Shown here in pieces: positions 28,139 to 37,427 of a stretch of DNA of 64,000 bases. The translations under genes and the position numbers were made by a program. Source of the stretch: CAVZCC01 sp963773765 (lineage in GTDB: Bacteria > Actinomycetota > Acidimicrobiia > Acidimicrobiales > Microtrichaceae); NCBI GenBank assembly GCA_963773765.1, contig CAVZCC010000006.1:1-64000 (forward strand), given 5' to 3'. The number at the start of each line of letters is the position of its first letter. Position 1 is the stretch's first letter. The notes under the pieces were generated by a model that saw only the letters and a program-made list of their open reading frames with translations, was not told the origin of the DNA and did not search any database.

Positions 28139-30727
28139 GTGAGTCCCGACTCCACACCCCGGCCGTCCCGGCCACCGGGGCCGGCCGGCCCCGGCCCGCG
28201 GCGGGGTGAGCTGCGCATCTACCTGGGTGCGGCCCCCGGCGTGGGCAAGACCTTCGCCATGCTCAACGAGGGCGCCCGCCGGGTCGAGCGCGGCACCGAC
28301 GTGGTGGTGGGCATCGTGGAGACCCACGGCCGGGAGCACACCGCGGCCCAGCTCCGGGACCTGGAGGTCGTGCCCCGCCGCCGGGTGGCGTACCGAGACA
28401 CCGTGCTGGAGGAGTTCGACGTCGACGCCGTCCTGGACCGGGCCCCCAGGGTGGCCCTGGTGGACGAGCTGGCCCACACCAACGTGCCGGGCTCACGCAA
28501 CGAGAAGCGGTGGCAGGACATCGACGAGCTGCTGGCCGCCGGCATCGACGTGATCTCCACGGTGAACATCCAGCACCTGGAGTCGGTCAACGACGTGGTG
28601 CAGCGCATCACCGGGGTCCAGCAGCAGGAGACCGTGCCGGACTCCTGGGTCCGGTCCGCCCAGCAGATCGAGCTGGTCGACATGACCCCGGAGGCCATCC
28701 GGCGCCGCATGGCCCACGGCAACATCTACCCGGCCGAGCGCATCGACGCCGCCCTGGGCAACTACTTCCGTCCCGGCAACCTGGGCGCGCTGCGGGAGCT
28801 GGCCCTGCTCTGGGTGGCGGACCGGGTGGAGGACCAGCTCCAGGGCTACCTGGAGGACCACGGGATCGCGGACGCCTGGGAGACCCGGGAACGGGTCCTG
28901 GTGGCGCTGACCGGCGCACCGGGGAGCGAGGCCGTGATCCGCCGCGCCTCCCGACTGGCCCAGCGGCTGCGGGGCGAGCTCATCGGCGTGCACATCGCCC
29001 GGTCCGACGGGCTGGCCGAGCAGCGTGGCCCCGAACTGGCCCAGCACCGTCGCATCCTGGAGGAGCTGGGCGGCACCTACCGGGAGGTGGTCGGCGACGA
29101 CGTGGCCGAGACGCTGGTGGCCGTCGCCACCACCGAGCGGGCCACCCAGCTGGTGATCGGCGCCAGCCGCCAGACCCGGCGCCAGGAGCTGACCGGTGGC
29201 TCCGTCGTCAACCGGTTGCTGCGCCTGGCCCGCGGGCTGGACGTGCACGTGATCTCCGGACCGGAGGCGCCGACCGGTGGGTCCGCCGACATGCACCTGC
29301 CCCGCGCCCCGCTGCCGGCCCGGCGCCGGGTGCTGGCCTGGGTGCTGCTGGTGGTGGGTCTCCCGGTGCTGGTGGCGCTCACGCTGCCGTTCCGTGACGA
29401 CCTGGGCATCACGACGGAGCTGCTGCTGGTGCTCAGCCTGGTGGTGGGTGTCGGTGCGCTCGGTGGGCTGCTGCCCGGCGTGGTGGCCGCCGTGACCGGG
29501 GCGTTCGTGGCCAACTTCTTCTTCGTGCCCCCCTACCGGACCCTCACCGTCGGGGACCCGGAGAACGTGTTCGCCCTGCTGGTGTTCGTGGTCGTCGGCT
29601 CCACCGTGTCCAGCCTGGTCGACCGCGTGGCCCGTCGGTCCGCCGATGCGGTCCGGGCCCGGGCCGATGCGGAGGCGCTGGCCCGGTCCGCCCTGGTCCT
29701 GGCCACCGACCCCGATCCGCTGCCCGCGCTCGGCGAGGAGCTCCGGGCCGTGCTGGGACTGGAGGCCGTTGCGGTCCTGCAACTGGACGACACGAACGAC
29801 TGGACCACGCTCGCCGCCAGCGGGGAGCGGCCTCCCACCAGCCCCGGTGACGGGGTCCGCCACACCCTGACCGAGGACGGCCGCACGGTCCTGGTCCTGC
29901 GGGGCCGCCAGCTCGACGCACGGGACTCCGAGCTGCTGGAGGCGTTCGCCGACCAGCTCGCCGTCGCGGTGGAGTCGGTCCAGCTGCAGCGGGATGCGGC
30001 CGCGGCCGCCGTCCTGGCCCAGGCCGACGAGCTGCGCACCGGCATCCTCCAGGCCGTGTCGCACGACCTCCGCACGCCGCTGGCGGGGATCAAGGCGTCC
30101 GTGACCAGCCTGCTGTCCGACGACGTCACCTTCGGCCCCGACGACACCCGCACCTTCCTGCGCACCATCGACGCCGAGGTCGACCGGTTGGACCGGGTGG
30201 TCGGCAACCTCCTGGACATGAGCCGCCTCCAGACCGGCGGCCTGCGGGTGCTGGCCCGTCCCACGCCGCTGGAGGAGGTCGTGGTCTCCGCGGTGGCCGG
30301 CGTGGACCGCACGGGGTTCCGGCGGGTGGACCTCCGGGTGCCCGAGACGCTGCCGCTGGTCCGGATCGACGGACCGTTGATGGAGCGGGCGGTGGCCAAC
30401 GTGGTGGCCAACGCGCTGGCCGTGCAGCCCGAGGACCATCCGGTGGTGGTGGAGGCCGCGGCGCTGGGCCAGGAGGTGCACCTCCGGGTGGTGGACCGCG
30501 GCCCGGGGATCGCACCGGAGGACCGGGCCCGCGTGTTCGCCCCGTTCCAGCGCCTGGGGGACCGTTCCACGCAGGCCGGCGTCGGCCTGGGCCTCGCCAT
30601 CGCCCAGGGCTTCACCCGCGCCGTGGGCGGGGACCTGGACCTGGAGGACACCCCCGGTGGTGGCCTCACGGTGGTGTTCCGCCTGCCGGTCGCGTCCGGC
30701 GCGGGGATGGAGGCGGTGACCCCGTGA
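28139..30727 (+). CDS. kdpD: KdpD, potassium/turgor sensor histidine kinase
   Basis: The 862-aa kinase has the full KdpD layout: KdpD domain with Walker A GAAPGVGKT near residue 30, a Usp-like domain around residues 245-370, DUF4118 membrane region around 395-500, a GAF-like domain, HisKA with SHDLRTPLAG (phosphorylated His near residue 642), and HATPase with GLGLAIAQGF. It starts with GTG 41 bases after kdpC. Its last codons overlap kdpE by four bases. Confidence 0.96.
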   Translation: MSPDSTPRPSRPPGPAGPGPRRGELRIYLGAAPGVGKTFAMLNEGARRVERGTDVVVGIVETHGREHTAAQLRDLEVVPRRRVAYRDTVLEEFDVDAVLDRAPRVALVDELAHTNVPGSRNEKRWQDIDELLAAGIDVISTVNIQHLESVNDVVQRITGVQQQETVPDSWVRSAQQIELVDMTPEAIRRRMAHGNIYPAERIDAALGNYFRPGNLGALRELALLWVADRVEDQLQGYLEDHGIADAWETRERVLVALTGAPGSEAVIRRASRLAQRLRGELIGVHIARSDGLAEQRGPELAQHRRILEELGGTYREVVGDDVAETLVAVATTERATQLVIGASRQTRRQELTGGSVVNRLLRLARGLDVHVISGPEAPTGGSADMHLPRAPLPARRRVLAWVLLVVGLPVLVALTLPFRDDLGITTELLLVLSLVVGVGALGGLLPGVVAAVTGAFVANFFFVPPYRTLTVGDPENVFALLVFVVVGSTVSSLVDRVARRSADAVRARADAEALARSALVLATDPDPLPALGEELRAVLGLEAVAVLQLDDTNDWTTLAASGERPPTSPGDGVRHTLTEDGRTVLVLRGRQLDARDSELLEAFADQLAVAVESVQLQRDAAAAAVLAQADELRTGILQAVSHDLRTPLAGIKASVTSLLSDDVTFGPDDTRTFLRTIDAEVDRLDRVVGNLLDMSRLQTGGLRVLARPTPLEEVVVSAVAGVDRTGFRRVDLRVPETLPLVRIDGPLMERAVANVVANALAVQPEDHPVVVEAAALGQEVHLRVVDRGPGIAPEDRARVFAPFQRLGDRSTQAGVGLGLAIAQGFTRAVGGDLDLEDTPGGGLTVVFRLPVASGAGMEAVTP

Positions 30728-31407
30728 CCCGCGTGCTGGTGGTCGACGACGAGCCGCAGATCCGCAAGGCACTCAGCGTGAACCTCAAGGCCCGGGGCTA
30801 CGACGTGGACACCGCGGCGTCCGGCGAGGAGGCGCTGGCCGCGGTGGCGGCCCGCCACCCGGACGTGGTGCTGCTGGACCTGGGCCTGCCCGGCATCGAC
30901 GGCGTGGAGGTCATCGAGGGCCTCCGGGGCTGGACCGAGGTGCCGGTCATCGTGCTGTCGGTCCGGGGCGAGGAGTCCGACAAGGTCGCGGCGCTCGATG
31001 CCGGCGCGGACGACTACGTGACCAAGCCCTTCGGCATGGACGAGCTGCTGGCCCGCCTCCGGGTGGTGCTGCGCCGCCAGCACCCCGATGCGGAGGACCC
31101 GGTGGTGACCACCGAGCACTTCGTCATCGACCTGGCGGCCAAGCGGGCCACGGTGGACGGTGAGGACGTGCGGCTCACGCCCATCGAGTGGGGACTGGTG
31201 GAGCGGCTGGCCCGCAACCCCGGCCGCCTGGTCACCCAGCGCCAGCTCCTCCAGGAGGTGTGGGGGCCGCAGTACGAGCACGAGACCAACTACCTGCGGG
31301 TCCACCTGGCCAACGTGCGCCGCAAGCTGGAGCCCGAACCGTCCCGGCCCCGGTACTTCCTGACCGAGCCCGGGATGGGCTACCGGTTCGAGCCCGACGC
31401 CCCCTGA
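30724..31407 (+). CDS. kdpE: KdpE, OmpR-type response regulator
   Basis: The 227-aa regulator has a receiver domain with the acidic pair (VVDDE), phospho-acceptor Asp in LLDLGLPG near residue 53 and the conserved Lys in YVTKPFG. A C-terminal winged-helix DNA-binding domain follows (LTPIEWGLVERLARNPGRLVTQ). It should activate the kdp operon when potassium is low. The start GTG overlaps the kdpD stop. Its 3' end overlaps the convergent gene at 31380 by 28 bases. Confidence 0.96.
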   Translation: MTRVLVVDDEPQIRKALSVNLKARGYDVDTAASGEEALAAVAARHPDVVLLDLGLPGIDGVEVIEGLRGWTEVPVIVLSVRGEESDKVAALDAGADDYVTKPFGMDELLARLRVVLRRQHPDAEDPVVTTEHFVIDLAAKRATVDGEDVRLTPIEWGLVERLARNPGRLVTQRQLLQEVWGPQYEHETNYLRVHLANVRRKLEPEPSRPRYFLTEPGMGYRFEPDAP

Positions 31408-32474
31408 CCGGGCCGGGCCAGGGGCCGGTCGCGGCGGTGCAGGGCGAAGGCCACCCAGCCGATGGGCACCACCAGCCAGTGCGAGGCCAGGCGGAACACG
31501 AGCGACGCGGCCAGCGCGGTGGAGGTGTCCATGCCCGCCGCGGTCAGGCCGACCACCAGCGCCGCCTCCACCTGGCCCGCGCCGCCCGGTACCAGCGGGA
31601 TGGCCCCGGCCAGTTGGCACGTCCCGTAGACGGCCAGCACCGCGGTCCACGGCACGGTCCCGCCCACGGCCAGGATGGATGCCACCAGGGTGACGAACTC
31701 GCCGCCCCAGCTGAGCAGCTGCAACGTCCAGACCGCGGCCCACCGGCCCGGACCGGCCCGGACCGAGCCGAACCGGTCCACGAACTCGGTGGCCACCGAG
31801 TGGCTGTCCACCGCGGTGCCGCCCCCGCGGTGCCGCAGCCGGTGCCACCACCGCACGACCCGTTCGGTCGGCCCGTGCAGCACCTGGGGACGGCGGCTCA
31901 CGAGGAAGAACCCGCCCAGCAGGACCAGCGACAGCACCGACGGGACGACCACGGTGGCGGAGCCCTGCCCGGCGACGGCGAAGCCGGCCAGGGTCATGAA
32001 CACGAGCACCGACGGGGCCACCACGCCGGTGGCGACGGTGACCCAGGCGGCCAGCCCGGCATCGGCGCCGGCGTCCCGGTAGCGCTGCACCATGTACGCG
32101 GTGGCGATGGCGCCGCCGGCCGGCAGCGTGGCCGCCACCGCGCCGCTGGCGAACGAGGCGCCCACCGCCGTGCCCAACGGGAGGGTGGTCCCGCCCGCGG
32201 CCAGCAGCACGGAGCGCACGGCGGCGAACAGGGCGATGGACACGATGCTGGCCGCCACACCGAGCGCGAGCCACGCCAGGTCGATGTCCCGGATGAGCCG
32301 GACGGCCTGGCGGATCTGGTCCCACTCCGCGACGACGAACCAGGTGAGGCCGGCCAGGGCCAGCGCGACCACGGCCAGGTGGAACCACCGCGCGCCGGTG
32401 CGCGGCGCGGGCGCGCCCGCGGCGGCCGGGTCGCCGCCACCGTGGCGGTCGGTCGGCCCGGTCGGGTGCGTCAC
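31380..32474 (-). CDS. Lysylphosphatidylglycerol synthase-type transmembrane protein (UPF0104)
   Basis: The 364-aa membrane protein has about eight helices and the family motif pattern of the flippase-like domain: a WLALGV helix, GAVAATLPAGGAIATAYMVQRY, and IPLVPGGAGQVEAALVVGL. Relatives carry lipid-linked substrates, and some are fused to aminoacyl transferases, which is not the case here. A TAGACG box is 6 bases before the GTG. The stop lies inside kdpE. Confidence 0.85.
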   Translation of the reverse strand: MTHPTGPTDRHGGGDPAAAGAPAPRTGARWFHLAVVALALAGLTWFVVAEWDQIRQAVRLIRDIDLAWLALGVAASIVSIALFAAVRSVLLAAGGTTLPLGTAVGASFASGAVAATLPAGGAIATAYMVQRYRDAGADAGLAAWVTVATGVVAPSVLVFMTLAGFAVAGQGSATVVVPSVLSLVLLGGFFLVSRRPQVLHGPTERVVRWWHRLRHRGGGTAVDSHSVATEFVDRFGSVRAGPGRWAAVWTLQLLSWGGEFVTLVASILAVGGTVPWTAVLAVYGTCQLAGAIPLVPGGAGQVEAALVVGLTAAGMDTSTALAASLVFRLASHWLVVPIGWVAFALHRRDRPLARPGQGASGSNR

Positions 32475-32517
32475 CCCTCCCGTCTACCCGACGCGGGCCG
32501 CCCCGCGGCGCCCGTGC

Positions 32518-33279
32518 TCAGTCGCCGTAGCCGTAGACCCAGACGTCGTAGGCGTCCGCGTACACCGTCTCGCACGGGATGCCGTTGCCGTCGGCGTCCA
32601 TGTTCGACGGGCCACCCCAGTTCAGGTAGTAGTCGATGGCCTCGTAGACGCTGTAGCCCATGTCGGCCAGGTCCTGGCACTTCAGCCCCGGGCCCAGGTC
32701 GTACACGGTGGAGGTCTCGAGCGAGGGCGTGACCCCCTGGGTGCCCCAGTACGCCACCACGTCGCTGGTCGGGTACACGGTCTCGCACGGGATGCCGTCC
32801 CGGTCGGCGTCCAGCCGCTCGGGCTGGCCCTGCACCCGCCAGTAGTCGACTGCGGCCGGGTAGGAGAAGCCCATGGCCCGCAGGTCGCGGCAGAACAGCC
32901 CGGCGGGCTGGGACCGCACGTCGCCCAGGGTGGTGGGCACCGCGGTGGCGGGTGCCGCCGTGGTCGGTGCCGCGGTCGTGGTGGTGCTGGTCGTCGTCGA
33001 CCGTTCGTCGCTGGCGCGCGTGTCGCCGGTCGTGGTGGTGTCGTCGCCGCCGTTGCGGCCCAACAGGAACGCGGCGAGCACCACGCCCACCACCACCAGG
33101 GTGGCCAGGACGGCGATGACGGCCACCTTGGCGGTCCGGTTCCCGGAGCCGCCCGTGGGCGGCGTCGGTCCGGGGACGGGCGCGGCACCGGGGACGGGCC
33201 CGGGACCGGGCACGACCGGGCCCTGGGTGGTGGGTTGGCCCGGGTTCCAGGAGCCGTCGGGGGGCATGGGCTGGTTCAT
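32518..33279 (-). CDS. Membrane-anchored protein with two Excalibur-like calcium-binding repeats
   Basis: The 253-aa protein has a Pro/Gly-rich cytoplasmic N-terminus, one membrane helix (residues 49-71), a Thr/Ala-rich linker and two related units of about 60 residues, each ending DADRDGIPCETVY or DADGNGIPCETVY. This is the Asp-x-Asp-x-Asp-Gly-x-x-Cys-Glu pattern of Excalibur calcium-binding domains. Each unit has a second Cys (FCRDL, KCQDL) for a disulphide. It begins one base after the stop of the M23 peptidase gene, so the two are probably cotranscribed and both act in the cell wall. Confidence 0.85.
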   Translation of the reverse strand: MNQPMPPDGSWNPGQPTTQGPVVPGPGPVPGAAPVPGPTPPTGGSGNRTAKVAVIAVLATLVVVGVVLAAFLLGRNGGDDTTTTGDTRASDERSTTTSTTTTAAPTTAAPATAVPTTLGDVRSQPAGLFCRDLRAMGFSYPAAVDYWRVQGQPERLDADRDGIPCETVYPTSDVVAYWGTQGVTPSLETSTVYDLGPGLKCQDLADMGYSVYEAIDYYLNWGGPSNMDADGNGIPCETVYADAYDVWVYGYGD

Positions 33280-33280
33280 G

Positions 33281-34015
33281 TCAGCACCTCCGTTGTTCGA
33301 TCTCGGTCGCCGGTGCCGCGTCGCGGCCGGCGGTCCACTCGTCCAGGTAGCGCTGGGGCCACACCTCGCCGCGGCGCCGTTCCCAGTCGCCCGGGCCGCA
33401 CGGGGCGGACAGGCCGAAGTGCAGGTGGCAGCCCGTGCCGGCGGCGTTGCCGGTGTCGCCGACCAGGCCCAGGCGCTGCCCGGCCGTCACCCGGGTCCCG
33501 GGCCCGACGGCGTCGTCGACGGAGCGCAGGTGGCTGCCGTAGTAGCGCACGCCGTCGTCGCCGACGACGGACACGAAGAGGCCCGACCGGGTCTCGCCCG
33601 AGTCGGTGGCGGCGGACCACAGGTCCTGGCGGGACAGCTCCTGGACCACGCCGCCGGTGACGGCCACCACCTCGGTGCCGCACGGGGCGAAGATGTCCGC
33701 GGCCGGGTAGTCGTGGTGCGAGCGGGCGTAGGTGCCGGCGTCGGCCGGTCGCAGCGGGAACACGTGGGCCGCGTCCGGCCCGTCGGCGGCAGCGGTCGTG
33801 GCCGGTGGCGCGGTGGCGGCCGGGGCGACGGTGGCAGCGGTCGTCGCCGGCGGGGAGGTGGTGACGGTGGAGGTGGTGGAGCTCGTCGTGGTCCGGGCCG
33901 TTGCATCACGGCCGTCGTCCCCGTCGCCGCCACAACCGGCAGCGGCGGTGCAGAGCACGGCGACGACCGACACGAGGGCGACGGCCACCACGGGACTGCA
34001 CCTCGTTCGTGCCAC
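33281..34015 (-). CDS. M23 family peptidase, lipoprotein
   Basis: The 244-aa protein has a lipobox (TAAAGC) with lipid-modified Cys near residue 28, then a Thr/Ala/Pro linker of about 45 residues, then an M23 (LytM) zinc peptidase domain with HHDYPAADIF (first His and Asp ligands), YYGSHL and HLHFGLS (last His ligand). Such enzymes cut peptide cross-links of peptidoglycan. A TAGCCT box ends 6 bases before the GTG start (34022-34027). Confidence 0.9.
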   Translation of the reverse strand: MARTRCSPVVAVALVSVVAVLCTAAAGCGGDGDDGRDATARTTTSSTTSTVTTSPPATTAATVAPAATAPPATTAAADGPDAAHVFPLRPADAGTYARSHHDYPAADIFAPCGTEVVAVTGGVVQELSRQDLWSAATDSGETRSGLFVSVVGDDGVRYYGSHLRSVDDAVGPGTRVTAGQRLGLVGDTGNAAGTGCHLHFGLSAPCGPGDWERRRGEVWPQRYLDEWTAGRDAAPATEIEQRRC

Positions 34016-34021
34016 AACGAC

Positions 34022-34027
34022 AGGCTA
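34022..34027 (-). promoter_or_regulatory. Leaderless -10 box of the M23 peptidase gene
   Basis: On the minus strand TAGCCT ends 6 bases before the GTG at 34015. It probably serves the Excalibur gene too. Confidence 0.55.
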
Positions 34028-34119
34028 GGCCCGGCCGGACCCGGTTCCGACCCCCGCGGGGGAGGTCGGGCCTGTCCCCGGCCGGGAGTCAGGGCCCCGA
34101 TCGGGAGCGGGGCGTTGGC

Positions 34120-34125
34120 TAGGGT
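34120..34125 (+). promoter_or_regulatory. Leaderless -10 box of LytR_C gene
   Basis: TAGGGT ends 6 bases before the ATG at 34132, and no Shine-Dalgarno sequence is seen. Confidence 0.6.
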
Positions 34126-34131
34126 GGTTCC

Positions 34132-34824
34132 ATGACAACGACGCAGCGCCCTCGGACGCCCCGGCGTCCGGCGCCGGCCCCCGGTCCCAACCCCGCCTCC
34201 CGCGGACTGATCCTGGTGGCGGTCGGTGTGGTCCTGGGCCTCATCCTCATCGTCAAGGGTGGCGGCATCGGGTTCGACTCCACCGGCAGCGACGTGGAGA
34301 TCGGCAGCGGTGACGCGGCCGCGACCTCCACCACCGAGCCGCCGGAGACCTCGGTGTCCACCCCCACCACGGAGAAGCCCGCGGCGGAGGTCCAGGTGGT
34401 GTCCGCCAACGGGTCCAGCGTGAGCGGCCTGGCCAGCAAGACCAACACCTTCCTGGCCCAGGCCGGGTACAGCAACTCGGTCGCCACCGACTCGCTCCAG
34501 CCGGCCACCACGACCACCGTGTACTACGCCACCGGCCTGGAGGGGAACGCCAAGGCGATCGCCACGCTGCTCAACGTGCCGGTGGCCCAGGTCCAGCCGC
34601 TGGCCGCGGACGCCAAGCTGGCCAAGAACCAGCCGGCGACCGCAGGGGTCATCGTGATCATCGGCCCGGAGCTGCAGACCGTGGTCGGCGGGACCACCGC
34701 GTCGAGCACCCCTGGCGCCTCCACCACGGTGGCGGCCGGCGGCACGTCCGCCACCTCCGGCACCGGCGGTTCGTCCACCACGGTGGCCGGCAGGACCGCC
34801 AGCACCACCACCACCGCACCCTGA
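34132..34824 (+). CDS. Membrane protein with LytR C-terminal (LytR_C) domain
   Basis: The 230-aa protein has one helix (residues 24-42), a Ser/Thr/Glu linker and a LytR_C domain (VQVVSANGSSVSGLASKTNTFL, then VYYATGLEGNAKAIATLL), followed by a low-complexity Thr/Ser/Ala/Gly tail of about 45 residues. The domain often accompanies LCP enzymes that attach glycopolymers to peptidoglycan but occurs here without the LCP catalytic part. Trehalose phosphatase follows after 13 bases. Confidence 0.85.
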   Translation: MTTTQRPRTPRRPAPAPGPNPASRGLILVAVGVVLGLILIVKGGGIGFDSTGSDVEIGSGDAAATSTTEPPETSVSTPTTEKPAAEVQVVSANGSSVSGLASKTNTFLAQAGYSNSVATDSLQPATTTTVYYATGLEGNAKAIATLLNVPVAQVQPLAADAKLAKNQPATAGVIVIIGPELQTVVGGTTASSTPGASTTVAAGGTSATSGTGGSSTTVAGRTASTTTTAP

Positions 34825-34837
34825 CACGGCTCCGCAC

Positions 34838-35629
34838 GTGGGCACCGGTGGCACCGAGGTGGAGCGGGACGAGCTGATCCGGCCGTTCCGCGACGGGCCG
34901 GCCGACGCGCTGGTGGCGGTCGACTTCGACGGCACGCTGTCACCCATCGTGGACGACCCCGCCGCGGCCCGGCCCCTGGACGGCGCCCCGGACGCCCTGG
35001 ACCTGCTGTCCCGGTCCTACGGCGAGGTCGCCGTCATCTCCGGCCGGCCCCTCGAGTTCCTGGAGTCGTGGTTCCCGGCCCCGTCGGGGGTCACGCTGGT
35101 GGGCCTCTACGGCCTGGAGGTGCGGCGCCACGGGCGACGCCAGGACCATCCGTCCTCCGGGGTGTGGCGGGAGACCATGGCCGACGTGGCCGGCCTGGCC
35201 CGCCTGCACGGCCCGCAGGACATGTTCGTGGAGCTCAAGGGCCTGTCCATCACCCTGCACTACCGCCAGCACCCCGAGATCGGTGCCCGGGTGCAGGAGT
35301 GGGCCCGCCAGATCGCCCCACCCGCGGGCCTCCGGGTCCGCGACGCCAAGATGAGCGTCGAACTGCACCCGCCCATCGACGAGGACAAGGGCACGGTCCT
35401 GCGCCGCCTGGCCGCGGACCATGCCGGCCCGGTGATGTTCGCCGGTGACGACGTGGGTGACCTGCCGGCCTTCGCCCTGCTCGACGAACTGGCCGGGGCG
35501 GGCCGGGGCGTCCTGCGGGTGGCGGTCGACGGCCCGGAGGTCCCGGAGGCACTGACCCGCGGCGCGGACCTGCTGGTGGACGGACCGGCCGGCACCGCCC
35601 GGTTGATCCGCGACCTCGTCCCGGCCTGA
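34838..35629 (+). CDS. otsB: Trehalose-6-phosphate phosphatase
   Basis: The 263-aa HAD-fold enzyme dephosphorylates trehalose 6-phosphate. Motif I is DFDGTLSPI with the nucleophilic Asp near residue 29, motif II is VISGRP, and motif IV is FAGDDVGDLPAF. The segment VELHPPIDEDKG carries the conserved Lys. The matching synthase, otsA, is found 400 bases further on the other strand. It follows the LytR_C gene closely and may be cotranscribed. Confidence 0.92.
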   Translation: MGTGGTEVERDELIRPFRDGPADALVAVDFDGTLSPIVDDPAAARPLDGAPDALDLLSRSYGEVAVISGRPLEFLESWFPAPSGVTLVGLYGLEVRRHGRRQDHPSSGVWRETMADVAGLARLHGPQDMFVELKGLSITLHYRQHPEIGARVQEWARQIAPPAGLRVRDAKMSVELHPPIDEDKGTVLRRLAADHAGPVMFAGDDVGDLPAFALLDELAGAGRGVLRVAVDGPEVPEALTRGADLLVDGPAGTARLIRDLVPA

Positions 35630-35672
35630 GCCACCCGGGGCCGTCGGGTCGGTCGTAAGGTCGACGCCGGGT

Positions 35673-35708
35673 CCGGAACGAGAGCGACATCCGGAAGGAG
35701 AGCGACAT
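35673..35708 (+). repeat. Tandem 18-bp duplication covering the ribosome binding site of the LapA-like gene
   Basis: Two adjacent 18-base units differ at only one position. Both contain GAGAGCGACAT. Only the second copy contains the actual AAGGAG Shine-Dalgarno sequence and runs into the ATG at 35707; in the first copy the corresponding triplet is ATC. A TAAGGT box lies about 18 bases before the first unit. Confidence 0.8.
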
Positions 35709-35976
35709 GGTGAGCCCGAGCACGAGCAGCGGGTCGGACAACGCACGGCTGGGGGGCGGGGCGATCGCCACGATCGTCGGCGTCGCCATCCTGGGCATCT
35801 TCATGGCCCAGAACCGGGAGGACGCCACCCTCAACTTCCTGTTCTTCGATTTCACCTGGCCCCTGTGGCTCCTCACGTTGGTCTCCGCGCTGGTCGGTGC
35901 CCTGGTGTGGTTCGGGTTGGGGGTCATGCGCCGACGCCGGCGCCGTCGGGGCCGTCGCGAGGCCCGGCGGGCCTGA
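35707..35976 (+). CDS. LapA (DUF1049) family membrane protein
   Basis: The 89-aa protein has two membrane helices (residues 18-34 and 49-72) joined by the loop QNREDATLNFLFFDFTWPL, which is the LapA/DUF1049 signature. It ends with a strongly basic Arg-rich tail. In other bacteria LapA acts with lipid export or lipopolysaccharide assembly; in actinobacteria the role is unknown. AAGGAG is placed well before the ATG. Confidence 0.88.
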   Translation: MVSPSTSSGSDNARLGGGAIATIVGVAILGIFMAQNREDATLNFLFFDFTWPLWLLTLVSALVGALVWFGLGVMRRRRRRRGRREARRA

Positions 35977-36037
35977 CCCCGGGGGCCGTGTCGTCGGGGG
36001 CGGGGTCAGTTGGGCGCAGGGTCGGTCGGGCGCAGGG

Positions 36038-37420
36038 TCAGCCGGCGGCGGCCAGCTGGTCGGCCAGCCAGTCCGCGGGCGTGCGGGCCGACGCGTCCCG
36101 CTGCAGCAGCGCGGCCCGGGCCCGTCGCTCCTCCGGTTCGCGGTCGAGAGCGGCCTCCAGCGCGGTGGCGGTGGCCTCGATGTCGAACGGTGACACGCCG
36201 TCCGCCGCGCCCATGAGCTCCGGCCAGGCCCCGGCCTCCGTGCTGAGCACCAGCTGGCCGTCGTGCTCGTTGAGCATGGGCCCTTCCTTGGCCACCAGGT
36301 TCAGGCCGTCACGGATCGGGTTGACCAGCAGGACGTCGTAGCGGCGCAGCGCGGCGACGGAGCGGGGGTAGTCGTCGTCGGTGAGCAGCTCGACCGGTCG
36401 CCAGTCGCCGTCGCCCCAGCGCTCGTTGACGGCCGCGGCCGCGGCCACCACCTCGTCCCGGTACCGGGCGTAGGCCGCCACCCCCAGCCGCGACGGGTAG
36501 CAGCAGGCCACGAACGTGACCCGTCCCCGCAGGTCGGCGCGCCGGTCCAGCAGGCGGTCGTAGGCGGTGAAGCCACGCACGATGTTCTTGGACAGCTCCA
36601 TGCGGTCCACGCGCACGATCAGCCGGCGGTCACCGACCAGGGCGTCCAGCTCGGCCAGGGCGGCGGTGCACTCCGGTGATGCCGCCACCCGGGCCAGGTC
36701 GTCCGCGTCGCTGTTGAGCGGCGACTCGAACGTGGCCGATCCCCGGGTGTCGTGGCCGCACCGGGCCTGCACCTCGGCGTAGTTCAGCGCCCAGGCCGTG
36801 GTGTGGAACCCGCAGGCGTGGTGGGCCGCGAGCGACTCGAGCATCTCGGTCCGGCAGGCCGGGGGGAGCACCCGGGCGTTGTCCGGACCGGCGAAGGGCG
36901 TGTGGTGGAAGTGCACCAGCCGCAGGTCGGGCCGCCGGGCCCGCACCGTCGGGGCCAGGAGGGTGAGGTGGTAGTCCTGCACCAGCACCGCGGCGTCCTC
37001 CGGGGCGTGCTCGCACACGGCGCCGGCGAACGCCTCGTTGACCCGGCGGTAGGCGGCCCAGGACTCCCACCAGTCCTCGTCGTAGGCGGGGCTGCGGGTC
37101 AGGTCGAACAACCCGTGGTGCATGAACCACAACGTCTCGTTGGAGATGACGTCGTAGTACCGCACGAAGTCGTCCTCCGGGACGGCCAGCAGGTGCACCG
37201 GCTGGCCCTCCTGCGCCGGCAGTCCCTCCGCCGCGGCCCGACGGTCCTGTTCGGACAGCGCGGCGGCGATCCAGGTGGCGCGGCCCGAGTCGATGAGGGG
37301 GGCCAGGCCGGAGACCAGGCCGCCGCCGCCCCGGCGTGGGACCAGGGTGCCGCCGTCGTCCACGTAGCTCAGCGGTCCGCGGTTGGACGCGAGCACGACG
37401 GGGCGTTCGATCGGGATCAT
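36038..37420 (-). CDS. otsA: Trehalose-6-phosphate synthase (GT20)
   Basis: The 460-aa glucosyltransferase couples UDP- or GDP-glucose to glucose 6-phosphate. Family motifs are visible: SNRGPLSYVDDGG and GGGGLVSGL at the N-terminus, VQDYHLTLL, HFHHTPF, a VDRMELSKNI segment and VNPIRDGLNLVAKEG. The CGFHTTAWALNY segment differs from the usual VGFHTYDY, so acceptor preference could differ, for instance towards glucosylglycerol phosphate. The start at 37420 follows TAGGGT by 7 bases. The gene is divergent from glycerate kinase. Confidence 0.88.
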   Translation of the reverse strand: MIPIERPVVLASNRGPLSYVDDGGTLVPRRGGGGLVSGLAPLIDSGRATWIAAALSEQDRRAAAEGLPAQEGQPVHLLAVPEDDFVRYYDVISNETLWFMHHGLFDLTRSPAYDEDWWESWAAYRRVNEAFAGAVCEHAPEDAAVLVQDYHLTLLAPTVRARRPDLRLVHFHHTPFAGPDNARVLPPACRTEMLESLAAHHACGFHTTAWALNYAEVQARCGHDTRGSATFESPLNSDADDLARVAASPECTAALAELDALVGDRRLIVRVDRMELSKNIVRGFTAYDRLLDRRADLRGRVTFVACCYPSRLGVAAYARYRDEVVAAAAAVNERWGDGDWRPVELLTDDDYPRSVAALRRYDVLLVNPIRDGLNLVAKEGPMLNEHDGQLVLSTEAGAWPELMGAADGVSPFDIEATATALEAALDREPEERRARAALLQRDASARTPADWLADQLAAAG

Positions 37421-37427
37421 CGCCCCC

